From positions 1 to 24,098 of the forward strand of contig LSSL01002618.1 in NCBI GenBank assembly GCA_001953115.1: a stretch of DNA of 24,098 nucleotides, given 5' to 3'. Positions within the stretch are counted from its first letter, which is position 1; each line of letters begins with the position of its first letter. The position numbers and the translations under genes are program-made. The notes under the pieces are model-generated. The model ran no database searches and was not told the DNA's origin. It worked only from the letters and a program-made list of their open reading frames with translations. This document shows, in pieces, positions 1 to 13,486 of the stretch. Source of the DNA: Smittium mucronatum (lineage: Eukaryota > Kickxellomycota > Harpellomycetes > Harpellales > Legeriomycetaceae).

Positions 1-70
1 CTGGAATCGCTGTGCGCTGTCTCCACTACTCCAACCAAGAATAGCACAAATCTTTGTGAAATTTTAGTTT
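1..70 (+). other. Possible end of an exon cut by the window edge
   Basis: The first 47 bases have about half G+C, unlike the AT-rich sequence that follows. On the plus strand, frame 1 stays open for 23 codons to a TAG at 70-72 and uses mixed codons (LESLCAVSTTPTKNS and on), while frames 2 and 3 stop at 64 and 40. The minus strand also has an open frame here, so the strand is uncertain. This would fit the last codons of a gene lying mainly to the left of the window, but the piece is too short to recognise and may simply be a short balanced island. Confidence 0.2.
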
Positions 71-1717
71 AGAGTACTTCGAAAATTACACTATTAAGCC
101 TCAAAACAACGGCAAGGTGTTTCACTCTTAAGGGGGATTCAAAACTGGCTTTTGATAATATAAGGATCCATGAAAAAAACCCCCCACGAAAAACTTACCA
201 CTTTTTTTCCAACTTTTTTTTATACTTAGCTGAACGCCAATTTGGGATTTTTTTTACGCAAAATAAATTCTAGAATGCTATTAATTTTAATTTGAAATCA
301 GAAAAATATGATATACCCTATGTAATTATTTTTTTGATTTCAGAAATTGTTCAAAGCTCTTACAAAATATATAAAAAAAATTCCAATATAATTTCCAATC
401 GTGAAGTCTCTTAAAACTTAGAAGGATTATTTCCCAATTTATATTATCATAGCAATGCTCCTCCAGCACAATTGGTGAAATAAGTACTGGTTAAAATTAA
501 TTTTTTATTATATTTTCAAATGATATAATTTATATGCTAGTCCTAGTTTATCCTTGAACACTAATAAATATTTTGACAAACTGTTTTGTAGCCTCATTAT
601 CATTCAAAAGTCTATTTTAATTTTTCATTTGAAAATTCTTACCTAAAACCGAAAAAATGATTCAATGTAATTTGGTAAAAATAAATCGAGAGTTTAAATC
701 ATAAATATATGCCCAGCTAAACAATTGAAGTTGTGATTAAATTTGAAAAAAAGAGTATAAAATTATCTTTAATCAATTATATATAAACAAAAAATAAAAA
801 TTCCCAAACAAGAAAAAAATTTATAAACATTTAAGACCAATTTTAATGGGCGATTAACTATTACTAGCTAATAAAAATGTGGGATTTTAAAATTTCCCCA
901 GAAATATTATGCAAAAATATGAAGATTTAATTTTTTCCTGCGAATTCAGAGTTTCTCTGTAAGTTTATTTTTTAATCTGCTATTTTCAGAATATATCAGT
1001 GGTAAATGGATTTTTTTCATAATAATAGAAAATTATTCCATAAATGTATAACTTCAAGGACCATTAAAATTAAAAAAAATGTTTAAACGCCCTTTTAATG
1101 GTGTTAAAAGCAAAAATAGTATATTAGAAAATAATTATCGAAACTTTAGCTATCCTTGTTTTCTCACTAATATTTTATGTTATTTAGTGCGAATTTTCGT
1201 TTAAAATATTTAAAATCTAGATGCCAGCCATTCTTTTCTGTAATCAAAAGATTTCGAAAATGCAAAAAATTCACCACTATAAAATTCAAAAATTTCTTCG
1301 TAATTGGACTTATGTTTTATTTTTTTCTGTTTGTATATTATTTTTTCAAATGGTAATTATTTATTTGTTGATTAAGTTAGATTACATAATTTAAAAAAAG
1401 ATCTAAATAAAAAAGATATCTAATAAAAATTTTAAAACAAAAAAGAAGTACATATAAAAGGATTAAATTATAGGAAAAATTATAAAGCGCAGATTTTTGC
1501 ATAAAATCGCCTAAAAACTTTTAAATTTAAATACTTTATTCTTTTAATATACAAAATATATCAGAAATATAAATCCTACTTTGCGGATTAGAATTTTTTT
1601 ATATTTAATAAAAAAAATTTCATATTTTTTTGTTCCATTTATTATTAGTTATTGATAAATAATATATAGTAGTACTATAAATTCATTTTAATCACTTTAG
1701 TGACTATTAAGAGTATA

Positions 1718-1733
1718 TAAATAAATAAATAAA
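1718..1733 (+). repeat. TAAA microsatellite, four copies
   Basis: Four perfect tandem copies of TAAA sit in the left desert. This is ordinary slippage-prone simple sequence. Confidence 0.8.
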
Positions 1734-4294
1734 ATTTATATATTTTCTTAATTTTTTAATTTTTTAATAATTTATTGAATTATTTTTACCGATTATATGA
1801 GTTGAAGAACGCCTTCTGTTGTTAACTTACTCAATGAAAATATTCTGAAAGACTAATGTAAAAAAAAAAAGCAACCTTGTTTAAATGTTTAAATTTTATT
1901 CTTTATTGATGCAAATACAATGTCAAATTTGCTTTTCAATATTGGAATAATATTAAAGCATACTATAATTCTGGCAAGAATGATTTTTATGATTTCATGG
2001 ACTATATTTTGGGCTGTGGTATCAGTAGAGAGACCCTTTAATAAAACCAAAAATGTGGTATAATCTTACCTTAATAAAACTAAAAAACCATGGAAAATCA
2101 AAAAAATCGTCAGTGAAAGAGAGATATAAGTATCGGATACAAAATTTTATTTTTATATTAGCTGCTACAAAAAATAATTAAAATCATAAAAATGTTACCA
2201 TTTCACAGAAAATTAAACTCTGCTAAGATAACTTGGATTTTTATGGTGATTATTCCGCATATATAGTGATTTCGAAGTCGAAAATAGAAAAATCAAAATT
2301 TTTGCAAGAGAGAAAAGTTTTTTGTGTTTTTTGAGTGAAATTATAAACTTAATAATTTATGTTTCCTATAAATTTTTAGATCTATTTAATAATAATTTTT
2401 TCTAGAGCTTACAGATTTGGGAAAGAAACTTGTTCCGAAGGTTTTGTAACTCATTTAGATGGAAGATAATCGAGTATTTTATGAAATTTAAAAATATATA
2501 CTTAGCTAGAAAAAACAACACATTTTGGAAAAAATAGCTTTTATAGCAAACTCCACTATAAAATTTACATTATTTATAAAGAAATTTTGCATAAAATCAT
2601 TAAGAGCTAACTTTTGGGACCATATATAAGGAATATGTCAAATACTAATATTAATGACAATTTTTTCACAAAAGCAAATTAAAATATATTCTCATTTTAT
2701 CTAAATTCCCTTTAATATAGTATCATTTAAAAATATTTTGTGTTTATTCTTATCAAATAAACCTATTTCCCATCAATTAAAGTTATCCCGGAAATTTTGT
2801 GCAATAGATGTCATCAAACAAACAGAAAATTGTTCGATAGTTATTACCACTTCTGCACTAGTAAGATAATGCATTATAAATTTAATCTAACAATGAAAAA
2901 AATGTATTTTGAAAATAAAAAGAGGTTAAATTAGCCATAAAAAGCCTATTTTAAAAATTATGAAAGATGTATGTAAATATAAAATAAATAAAATCAACAG
3001 TACAAATTACGAATTCGAACAAATTAAAAAGGTTAAAATTTAATATTAGGAGATACTATTTGAATCATTGTCATATTTGATCACTCATTTCTTTTTTTGA
3101 AAATTTGGAATCTCTAAAAACTATTAACTTCTCCAGCTTTGATAAAATTAAAAGAATAATAAATGTAGCGTTTGCGATAAGAATTATCAAAAAAATTTCA
3201 AGTTGTAAGGAATTTTTTTTTAGAGATTTTTGTTAAAAATATATATGGGTTCATTTATATTTTAATCCAAAAAGTATTGTGATACTTGATGTTTTTTAAA
3301 TTTATACATTGAAAATAAATAAAACAGGAAACAGAAGAAAAGTTTTACATACAGAAGTCTGACCATAGAATTGAAAATTTAAAGAATAAAAATAAAATCA
3401 TATGACAAAAATAACACTTTCAATTTTTAAATATTATTACGAAAAAATTCGAATTAAAATTAAAAAAATATAACTAGAGACATAAAAAAACTCGGTTTTA
3501 AATTAAATAAAACAAAATATTAAACTAAAAGTGCTATTCAACATATCCCACAGATACAGAAACATAAATAATACAAAAAAATAAATGGAAAGCATTTAAT
3601 TGCAAGTGAAAAATATTTTCACGAAATTCCAAATATACTATACTAAATTTTTCCACATAATTTTTTATAAAACCTACTTTTTTAATCGAAAAAAACGATG
3701 TTTTTTATTTTTTGGTTTATGCAAACGAATTTTGCTTAACATATTCAGCTATTTTTGTTTCTTATTTTTATAATTTAATGCAGCAATAAAATTTAGCATT
3801 TTTAGATCCGTTAACCATATATGCTTTCAAATTATTATCTTAATTATTTTCACCTCACGAAGTTATGTCCAAAAAATTACATATTAAGCCCAATTAAATG
3901 ATTTAATCTTATAAGGTGTAAATTTTCACTTTATTAATTTGAATTTAGAATACTCATGAACCTTTCATAGATGGGCTTATAAATTTTTCTCAGTAAAAAT
4001 AAATGTGGAGTTATACCAAAAAAAATTTATTTTTGAGTCATATTCATTAAATTTAAAATTATATCATTTAATTATATTGGCTCAGACGAAATAGATAATC
4101 GATGAAACTTCCAATAAAATTAATATTATAAATCGAAAAATAAGCCGAAGAATTTATCGAAACTCAAGGATATATTTTTCATGGAAATTTAATAACGATT
4201 TTAGGTGTTTTGTTCATTTGCTGAATCCTTAAAAATATATACAATTATCTAATTTCATTTTTGAAAAAATTCTAACCATATAAATAGTAAGTAC

Positions 4295-4308
4295 AAAAAA
4301 AAAAAAAA
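4295..4308 (+). repeat. Poly-A run of 14
   Basis: Fourteen consecutive A bases in non-coding DNA. It is one of the longest A runs in the window; the other is 15 bases at 21,245-21,259. Confidence 0.85.
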
Positions 4309-4589
4309 TTCCCTACAAGTATAAGGTAAAAAATGACCTGCCATAAACATTTAGGTCTATTAATTTATAAATTTTGCAATTTATGATTATTTTTTTTTCG
4401 ATGAATTTCATAATTAAATTTTTATTGATGCATCCTAAAATTTTAAAAAAATTTATAAATATATAAAATAAAAAATGTGATTTTTTCTGCAACTTAGTAA
4501 ATACTTTTGTTTTTAAGGGAACTAAAAGGTGAATTATTATTATTCTATTTTTTTAAATATCTTAATTTTTCTCCATTCTTGACTAAGTA

Positions 4590-4604
4590 TTTTTTTTTTT
4601 TTTT
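4590..4604 (+). repeat. Poly-T run of 15
   Basis: Fifteen consecutive T bases in non-coding DNA. The Phe-rich 76-codon open frame across it is best explained as a by-product of composition. Confidence 0.85.
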
Positions 4605-7600
4605 GAGGAAGTATTATACACTCAGTAGCATTTTTTTGTGCTCAAGCTTTAAGCTGCACCCACCAACATCAAAATGTTTACTTATATTATATAAGATTAT
4701 TATTATAACTTTTATATTATATATATTTTTTAATTAGTGATCAAGATATTTTGTTATATGTAGAAATAAATTCAAAATAAAATTAATTCTATCAAAAATT
4801 CCAATATTTTATAATAAATAACTCTGAAATGAATATTTTTACTCAAAAAATCCCACATTTTCATTAGTTTTTACTTGTGGATTTTTATGTCTATAGGTAA
4901 TATTAAATTCAAAGCTTCAGTATTTTTATTTTTGGTATTAAATTCAATTAAAAATACAAACTATTTTCCCTTTTTGAATTCAAGCTAGCAAAATTTGCTT
5001 CATCTGAATTTTCTTAATTTTTATATGAACCCTCGTAAATAATTCAATCATATCACGGAATGAATTTTATTTAAAGATAATATTGCTTCTATTTCAATTG
5101 AATATATGGAATCCCTTACACATATAAGCATTCAAATTTTCTCATTATCTAATAAGCCTGTAATTCTGCTCATGTATTTATACTTATTTGATATTAATGG
5201 GCACCAAATTTTCAAAAATTTTCATGATTTAAAAAAATATTGGATCGCTTAGCTCCTTGATAAATTTGGATTGATTTTATCAATAGAAATTACAAAAAAT
5301 ACTAAAAATAAATGAAAAATATGTTGTCTTTTGATCTTTTAACCTTATATTATTTTTTTAATTATTTTTTTAAAAAAATGAATTTTAAACGAGATATCAT
5401 ATACCAATAAATATGATTATCCATGAAAATTTAAGTTTAATTTAATATTTTTTTGCGTTAATTATTTCAAGGAATTTTAATTTTAACCAAATATGTGATT
5501 TAATTTAATTTTATTCTATATAAAATGCTTAGAAAAAATAATTGTTTATAAATTTCTTTTAAATTAAACCATATCTAATAATGCGGGTATTTCCAAATAT
5601 TATTTATCGTCAAAATCTGTTTTAATCCAATTATTCGTAAATTTAAATCTAAAAAATGATTACAATTTAAAATTTTTGATAAATATACACTTAAAATAAA
5701 AAAATTAAATTCTTTTATTAAGAAATATTTCTTATTTGTATTTTATGTTAAATCCATCTTAATTTTGAGTCGAGGAAAAAAATGTTAAAAAATTGGAAAC
5801 CGTTCTTGGAATATTTAGGATATTTATTAATTATTTTAAATTTAAAATAAAAATTTCAGATCAAGCACGGAATATCAAAATCATTTTTTAATAACTGTTG
5901 GTTAAATTAGTTATGTTAACCTGGAAAAAATAGAAAAAGCATGTAATATGATTATTTTAATTATTATATTTAAGAATTTTTATCTTTAAACGCCGATCAG
6001 TCTTCCTATTTATTATTTGAATAGTTTTTTGATTATAATTATTGATAATAATGATAAGAATTATTATAATTGAAAAAAATGAATGTTTTAATACAATTTT
6101 TTTTAAAAATTTTAAATTCAATACTATGTTTAAAATTTATCGAAAACTAATTTATAACATTTTTTAATTGAACTAAATTAGAAATTGGTTAGAAATTCTT
6201 TTTAAATAATAATTTTTTCACTATTGTCAATTCTATTAAGCTTGAGAAAAAAATTAAAAATTAAAATTCCCTGGAATTTTTGAATAGCTTTGTTTTTAAT
6301 AAATATATTATGCTAATTTCAACCAATTTATTTTTATTTGAATTATCAAGTCTCAATAAAAGATATCAAAAAGTGCAAGTTAATATGATCTTTACCTTAT
6401 TTTAAAGTTATTGTTGAAAAAAAATGTGTATTTCAAAAAAAAAAGGAGCTAATAATACTAAAAATAGGTTTAATATATATCATTGTTTAATTCTGAGCAT
6501 TAAAAATAGCTCTAACAAAATTTTCGTTTTAAAAGCAATATTTGTTAATATATACTCAAAATAATTAAATATAAAGGTGTATTAGTAATATCTTTAATAT
6601 ATTTTTACAAATAATCTTTAAAATAGATATTTTTGAGAGTGTAAAACACTTTTCAGGTAATTATTTTTATCTAAGTTACAAAATTAATTAATATTTATGG
6701 TTAATAAAGGAATTAAAATAAGTTTTCGGAATTTTTTTTTGTTTTTTTGTTATTTTTTTTTATTATAATAAGACCAATTTATAAGCAAATAAATAATATC
6801 TGTTTCATAATATTAAAATTTGAAATTAATGGCTACTAATAATATAGAAATTTTCAAAATTGATATTAGCACTATATTAAAAAATTATTTATATTACTAT
6901 AACTTTAAATAGAAATAAAGCTTATAAAAGCTTCCTAATATTTTTTTAGTAATCTAATAGTCTTTTGGTACACCGAATACCCATAATTTTAACCAAAAAT
7001 ATGGACTTATATTTATAAAAAATTTCCTCTACATATATTTTTTAAAAATTGAAAAAAGAAAAACAAACTAACGGCAGTTATAAAAAAATGCGGAGTTTTA
7101 TAGGTTTTTTAATGCAATAATGGTTGATTAAAATTTATTTTGTCGATTTTTCCGTAAATTTTGCACGATTTTCTGATTTTTGTAAAAATAATGCAATAGC
7201 TTCTTATTAAATATAGATTTTTGAACAAAGTCTCTTATAAAATATAAATTTTCTTAATATAGAAAATAAACAGTAAAGCTTCTATTAATTGAAAAACTTA
7301 TTTTTCTTATTTTTTTTGGGATTGTAATTATTGGTTAGATGATTTAAAAAATAGAAAAAACAATAAAAAAATATTTTTAAACTTTTATAATGCTAAAACT
7401 AAAGAAAAGAGCTTCATGTATCTTATTCAGTTTTTTCTTTATCAATTTTTAAAAGTGCAAATCATCTTATAATTTTATTTCTTACATAAATATATACTTA
7501 TATTATGACATTTAAATATAATAAAAATTAACTGAAAAGTTTTGAAAAAACATATAAACCGATTGATTATTATAGGATATTTGATATTTCTTAAGATAAG

Positions 7601-7748
7601 GAATTAAATAGGTATTATTTTTTTGTAGCTCATAGTGACATCAAAATTTTCAATTTTAATCTAATTGTGATATTTTTTTTTCGAATCTTCACAAAAATTT
7701 AAATATATATAGTATCGATATTTTACTTAATAAAATGATTTTAAATAA

Positions 7749-7760
7749 CCCCCCCCCCCC
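7749..7760 (+). repeat. Poly-C tract of 12
   Basis: Twelve C bases in a row, preceded by TTTTAAATAA and followed by ATCCATTTTC. C is roughly a tenth of the bases around it, so this run is not expected from composition. It belongs to a set of four such runs (also 14,399, 17,987 and 20,200), all with C on the plus strand. The minus strand therefore carries an uninterrupted G run. Confidence 0.95.
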
Positions 7761-8285
7761 ATCCATTTTCATATAAAAAAAATTACACCTCTAGACCAAA
7801 ATGAGTTATTTAAAAAGTATTTATTGTATTTTTAACTTAATTTCATATTAAATTTAGGATTTTAAACAAAATTTACTCACATATTTATTAATATTTAAAT
7901 AATAGATATATTTTTTTCGAAAAATTCCGTAAGTTTCAAGAGTATTAAGCATTTTCTATCAGGAAATTAGAGCTATGAATCATAATTTTAATTAATAATC
8001 AATAATTTTATGAAAAAAATACTAATTCTTTTTAGAAAAATATTATTATAATGATTTATGCCTCATACTTTATTTCTTAAAAATCCAAATTATTATGTAA
8101 TAAACCACAAATTGATAATACTGAAACCAAATAAAGTATTAATAATACCGCAATTAAATCCTAATTAAATATTTCACTATTTTAAACTCTTTTTTTTTTC
8201 ATTTTTACGAAAAACATATTTTAAAGTTATTAAAAAGTTCAAAAAACTATTTTTAAAAAAGATAAAAAAAGATAAATATTTTCAG

Positions 8286-8365
8286 AATATTTTCATCCAA
8301 CTGCCTTTTGTCGCTCTAGAAGCTCCATACCTTGAGATAATTGGTTCAAGGCTGATTTTAAACTC
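8286..8365 (+). other. Candidate orphan exon flanked by splice-site-like signals
   Basis: An 80-base island of balanced composition inside the desert. It is preceded directly by ATTTTCAG, a good acceptor, and followed by GTAAATG, a plausible donor. One frame is open throughout (26 codons plus 2 bases) and reads with mixed codons, for example IQLPFVALEAPYLEIIG; it meets TAA at 8367 only if the donor is not used. No partner exon is visible on either side within a few hundred bases. It also holds a small inverted repeat, CCTTGA (8330-8335) and TCAAGG (8346-8351). I do not recognise the peptide. It could be a gene relic, part of a gene with long introns, or chance. Confidence 0.25.
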
Positions 8366-9715
8366 GTAAATGATTTTTTATCTTCAAAAATTAAAAAAAT
8401 TTACAAGCTCGGTGGAATAAAATTGAGTTAAATAAACATCTCATTAAACTCGAAGAGAGATAAGTTTTATAATATAATATTAATATTTATAAAGATATTT
8501 ATTTTATGAAAAATAAACGTACAATTTTATATATTATTACTAAATTTGGTGAATAATATATATATATTGCTTATATTTGGCTGTGTATTCCTAAATATTT
8601 AAATATTTAAAAAATAAATAGCCTTTTAGATTAAAATTTCACTAAGAATCAATTTTATGAAGAATATTTTTATGAAATTAAGGAAATTTTGACATTCATT
8701 GCTATCAAAAAAAAATCTATTATTTTTTCCATTATTTTTTTTATTTTTGCATAAAATTTAGAAAATATTTATCATATTTATATAAAATTTGGTATTTTTG
8801 GTATTAAATTTAAATGAAATAATTTTATAATTAATCTAAATTTAGATATCTTGATTGATTTATAGAATCTGAGATTATATGAAATTAAAAACCCAGCTAT
8901 GTTATAAAAAATATATATATTGGTAGGGCACATATCATACTTTCTATAAAAATAATAAATATTTTAATTAACAATGAAAGGATTATTAATTGATTTTTGT
9001 CAACATTAAGATGTTAGCAAACAATTTTGTCTTGAATTTTTTAACTAACTTTTTGGTTTAATAATTAAAATTTTGGGTAATTAGATATTAATAAGAGTTT
9101 TCTAGATTGATAAAATTTATCTTTGGGGATTAACTTAATTTATGTATTTTTTTGAGATAAACTTGAGCTTCATAAACAGAAAGTAAATCTTTAAATTTTA
9201 AATATTACTACCAGCTATATTTAACATGACTTATAAATTTTAAGCAAAAAAATGAGAGCAATGAAAAAATCAATTAAAAAAATTTATCTAAACAATAAAA
9301 AAAATTTAGGGAAATTCATATATGAAAAAATTTAAAAAAATATTAATATAAAGAAAAAAAAGCTATAGGTATATGAGGATTGAAAATTCATTTTAAAAAT
9401 GTTGTTGTAGAAAAATAAATTATCATATAAAAATCAAAATAGACTTTTCTAACTAGAACTGTGATATTTTTAGTTCATATTAGTGCAAATTATAATTTAA
9501 AGTTAGACATTATGTGAAGAATATAAAAAAATAGAGCACTTTTATGAATAATTTTGCGAATTAAAATTTGTTTCTATTGTATTTTATATCATTTTATGTT
9601 ACTATTCTTGTTAATACTTTTGTAATTTTTAAGTTTAAAATTTCCTAAAATTAATTTTTAATTGTAATTTATCCATTTAATTCTAATTTATGATAGAAAA
9701 ATTTGGCTTATTTCC

Positions 9716-9770
9716 AATCGAAATCCCGAGGCTTTCTCCATGTCACCAGAAGAAAAATCGAAGATTTTTA
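9716..9770. other. Short island of balanced composition, unknown
   Basis: About 55 bases with around 45% G+C in otherwise very AT-rich DNA. Two plus-strand frames and one minus-strand frame are open across it; the minus frame contains a short ATG-led peptide (MEKASGFRLEISQIFLS, then stop). Nothing is recognisable. It resembles the worn remnant of something once coding or mobile, but the evidence is compositional only. Confidence 0.3.
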
Positions 9771-12700
9771 GTGCTATTTCTAAATTTTAATTTTTTTTTT
9801 TATCATTTAACATTTTTAATAATCATAAAAGAATATCAGGTTTATTAAGTAAAGCAAGCGATTTTTTATCTTCGTTTGAGCATCAGCAAAAAAAGAATAC
9901 ATATTTTTAATAAATAATATAAAGTTTTTTCTGCTTTATTTCAAAACTTTAAAACTATTATTTTGAAATTATTAGCTTTGAAAATAACTCTTTATTTACT
10001 AGAGATATATTTTAATAGTCCCTTTATTGCGATAAATGTTATCTAAATGTTTTCTGTTTGGAATTATTGAATTTTTGGGTTTCTAAAAATATTTAAAATA
10101 TTTCCATTTTAAGTTTAATAAAAAGAATTGATATTAAAACTATAATTTAAAGTATTCCTAGTCCTTTTTTAGGGATTTTAAATACAAATGAGTTGGGAAA
10201 TTTATGCTTTAACAACTACTATAAATCAATTTAAAATTTTTTAGATGAATAAACGGTAAAAATGAAAATCAATTTAAACCCCAGAATTTCATTTGTATGA
10301 AGTATTCTTTGATTGACATATGTTATACAAAATAAGAAAATTAAATTCAAATATACTAAAACACGAAAAACATATATTTTTCAAATATAAAAAATTTATA
10401 TCACGGTTATTAAAAACATTAAAAACATTGAAAAAATATATTGAAAGCAAATCAAATAATTATACTTATTTTTTAAACTTATATAAATATCAATCCTCGT
10501 TTTATGATATTTTTAAATACGTTTTTAAGGATATTTAATTTCTTACTCTTTTTTTTGTTTGTATTTTAATAGTGGAACATTCATATAATTTAAACTGTGA
10601 AGAGCCGATTTAGAAATAAGGAAGAATAAAGTAAAACTAGGTGGATTTACTTTTTTTCTTATTATTTTAGAGATTTTTATTCGAAATTCCGAGAATTTTT
10701 TCTAAGAACTAACAAAATCACCATTTTTTTTTAAAAAAACGTAATTCAAATATGGTAAAGAAATTATATCTTGAATTGTATTAAGCGGGCTAAAAAAATA
10801 TAAAGATATTATACCGTGTTTTTTTAATAATAATAATTCTATAACTAAATCTAAAAAACAAATAAAAGTAAATTCCGAAATTTTTCTAATGAAATAATTA
10901 ACTTCTCTGATTACCTAAAATTTATTATCAAATAAACAAATTAAAAAAAAGTAGCCAAATAAGATGATTTTTTGTTTAAATTTTTATGAAATTTTTATAT
11001 TGGTAAATTTAATTTTATTAAATCGATATCTTATGAAAAAAAAATTCTAATAGGAATATTTACTTTTTTGAAACATATAAAACTCGTTTTTTGCATATAC
11101 GAAGATTTTTTTATAGATTCTGTCAGATAATAAATAGCGATATTATATATATATTCCACATACGTTTAAACATACCAATGGAATTTTCATAACTTATTTA
11201 AATATAGATTCTCCCAAATAGTTTAAGGGTATTATTTTCCTATAAATAAATTCCAATAAAAAATACCGAGAATTTATCAATTTTATAATTTATTTTTTAT
11301 AACCATGAATTAGAGATTCACTATATTACAGTGATAGAGTTTAAGATGGTTTAAAAATTGAATTTTATAAACCCCTTTATCTCGAATACATCATTAGCAT
11401 CTTTTTCTTAGGCTATTTAGTTATACGACACAGTCAAATAATGGATATACAACGGCAGTATATAATAAAACATATAGATACCCCAAGAAAACCACATTGA
11501 AAATTTTTTTATAACATAATGTAGATATTACCGATATATTTTATTTAATCGGTATTTCAAAGTTAGAACTGCAAAAATAAGCCCAGTAAAACTTCAAAAA
11601 GTATCGAAGATATTACACATATCTAATAATTTCAAAAAAATCCGAATTCTTTAAAAAAAAGGATATAAAACATTGCTCCTTTCTTTATATTACTAAATTT
11701 TCATCCCCATCCTCTCTTTCACACGAGTTTTTTATGAATATGCATAAACTGCGACATACTTAGAGATATCTTTGCTGATGTGTCCAAATAAAAGAAATCG
11801 TTACTTTTTCCACAAATAAAACCCTGATAGATGTTCAAATAGAATTTTCCACCAAGGTATTTCAAAGTATTTTTTTTCTATATATTTATAATCATAATCA
11901 TATATTCATTAATTAAAAATATTTCAGGCAATATTGTAGTATAGAAATCATAGGTAATTCAAATTTCGTATTTTTGATAATCTGTGAAGTAAATAAATAA
12001 TAATCCAAAAAAAGGATTCAAAAATGTGAATTGATTTTTACAGATAAGTTTCTTAATCATGAAATTTTGTACAACTAGATTTAATTTCCCTTTAATTTCT
12101 TAAATTTTATATTAATGATATATGAAATTAATTTCCCTTAAATTTCTAAAAATAAAAAAATTGAATAAATTTTTAAAGATTTAAATATAAAATTGGAAAT
12201 ATAAAAGATATAGCCGCTAAGAGTGTAAATATACCTCCAATTTAAAGTAAAATGTGATAAATATTGGAAATGGTTGATTGAATAATTATAAATACACACG
12301 GCCAGAGGTATAAAAGAAGAATATTTTGGTGTTAAAATATATATTTATCAAATGTATAACCCCTTTTTTTTAACGTTTAAATAAACAATTCGAGAAATAA
12401 TAATTCATGCAAAATAATAGTAGGATTTACAAAAAATGCAAGCTTTTAGTTCAATAAGATCTAAAACGGTAATAATAGAGTTTATTTTATTTTTCTATTT
12501 CAAATATAATAAATCCAAAAAAAAATTAAAAAAATACACTATTCAAATAAGCTTTAAGCGTGATTATATCTAAAAAAATTTAGCGTTTGGGAGTTATAAA
12601 TTTAAAAAATTATTCTCGAAAATCTCTGATGATTTTATTTTAGTATGTTACTTATACATATTTTTTTCTATTAGAATAAATCCAATAAAAAAAATAAGCA

Positions 12701-12924
12701 TTCTATATGATTTTAACTCTAATGTATAATTTTTACTAAAATCATCCTAAAACCCATTTAGCAAGCGTTTTGTATTTTTTATAATTTTTATATTTTTAAT
12801 ATAAATAAATTCATATAAAGATGAGATTATTATTGTAATTAGCAAGCTTTTCACTGAGTTTCATTTAAAGAAGCGAAGTGTTTTTTTTAGTTAAAACCAT
12901 ATTTTATTAAGTCATTACATGCCT

Positions 12925-12947
12925 AATTGAGTCGGAGTGACTTAATT
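12925..12947. repeat. Imperfect hairpin, 9-base arms
   Basis: AATTGAGTC, then a 5-base loop GGAGT, then GACTTAATT. Eight of nine pairs are Watson-Crick and the ninth can be a wobble pair in RNA. It lies at the start of the more balanced 12,900-13,490 patch. No function can be assigned. Confidence 0.5.
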
Positions 12948-13159
12948 GCTCTGATGCTATAAAATTGGATAGTAATAATAATTTATAAGGACAAGATCCA
13001 GAAAAACCGATTCAAGTCTAACAAGTTAAATAAGTTCATAAAAGCATTATCGAAAACCATTTTCAGAGTTTTTATCGTTAAACTAGCTGTTAATTTGTGA
13101 TTCGTAATATCAGAACTAAATAAATTCGATGCCCTTCAGGCGAGATTTTTTCTAATGAG

Positions 13160-13197
13160 TTGATTGGTTTATTTTCAATAAAATTCACTAATCAACA
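13160..13197. repeat. Imperfect inverted repeat, 17-base arms with 4-base loop
   Basis: TTGATTGGTTTATTTT pairs with AAAATTCACTAATCAA around a CAAT loop, with about three mismatches. This is better than most A/T fold-backs because the outer arms contain G and C. It lies between two related words, GCCCTTCAGGCGAGATTTTTT (from 13,131) and GCCCTTGATAGGATTTTTTT (from 13,220), 89 bases apart. The group may be a worn small mobile element or a structured transcript. Confidence 0.45.
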
Positions 13198-13348
13198 CTT
13201 CTAAAATCAAGGAATCAAAGCCCTTGATAGGATTTTTTTATTGAAGCCAAGTTTAACACCAATATTTGAAGACAGATATAAATCCGAGATTTCAAAAGAA
13301 TAATCGATTCTGTCATTTTAAAAAGATATTTTTTCTAATTTGTATTTT

Positions 13349-13486
13349 ATGTTTAAAATATTGAAAGATCTTTTCAATTTCCATCTCCCGGTTAGGTCAT
13401 CCTTGGATTTTCTCGATTTTGGGGATGAATTTACTAATTTTTATCATCAAATTTTTATAGCCATTTCAGGTTACATTATAAGTTAA
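13349..13486 (+). CDS. Possible small ORF of 45 codons, unknown
   Basis: An ATG-led frame of 45 codons ending in TAA. Its middle part (codons about 11-30, reading FHLPVRSSLDFLDFGDEFTN) uses mixed, non-A/T codons and covers a locally balanced stretch, unlike the composition-driven frames elsewhere in the desert. There is a possible internal acceptor (CCATTTCAG) near 13,469, so it may be part of a spliced or decayed gene rather than a complete small one. I do not recognise a family. Chance is quite possible at this length. Confidence 0.2.
   Translation: MFKILKDLFNFHLPVRSSLDFLDFGDEFTNFYHQIFIAISGYIIS

Larger units (their letters stand above)
71..7748. other. AT-rich gene desert, left part
   Basis: About 7.7 kb with no supportable gene. 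It is dominated by A and T runs, with stops in all frames every few codons. A 76-codon frame at 4507-4737 is made of Phe, Leu, Tyr and Ile codons from T-rich DNA and includes a 15-base T run, so I treat it as chance. Visible items are a TAAA microsatellite at 1718-1733, a 14-base A run at 4295-4308, a 15-base T run at 4590-4604 and a 6-base C run at 180-185. No tRNA or rRNA signature was found. Confidence 0.7.

Noticed and set aside
4507..4737. 76-codon plus-strand ORF
   Set aside because: Almost all Phe, Leu, Ile and Tyr from T-rich DNA, spanning a 15-base T run; expected from composition and with no motif.
10320..10538. 72-codon plus-strand ORF rich in Lys, Asn and Tyr
   Set aside because: Composition matches the surrounding AT-rich DNA, with simple internal repetition and no recognisable domain.
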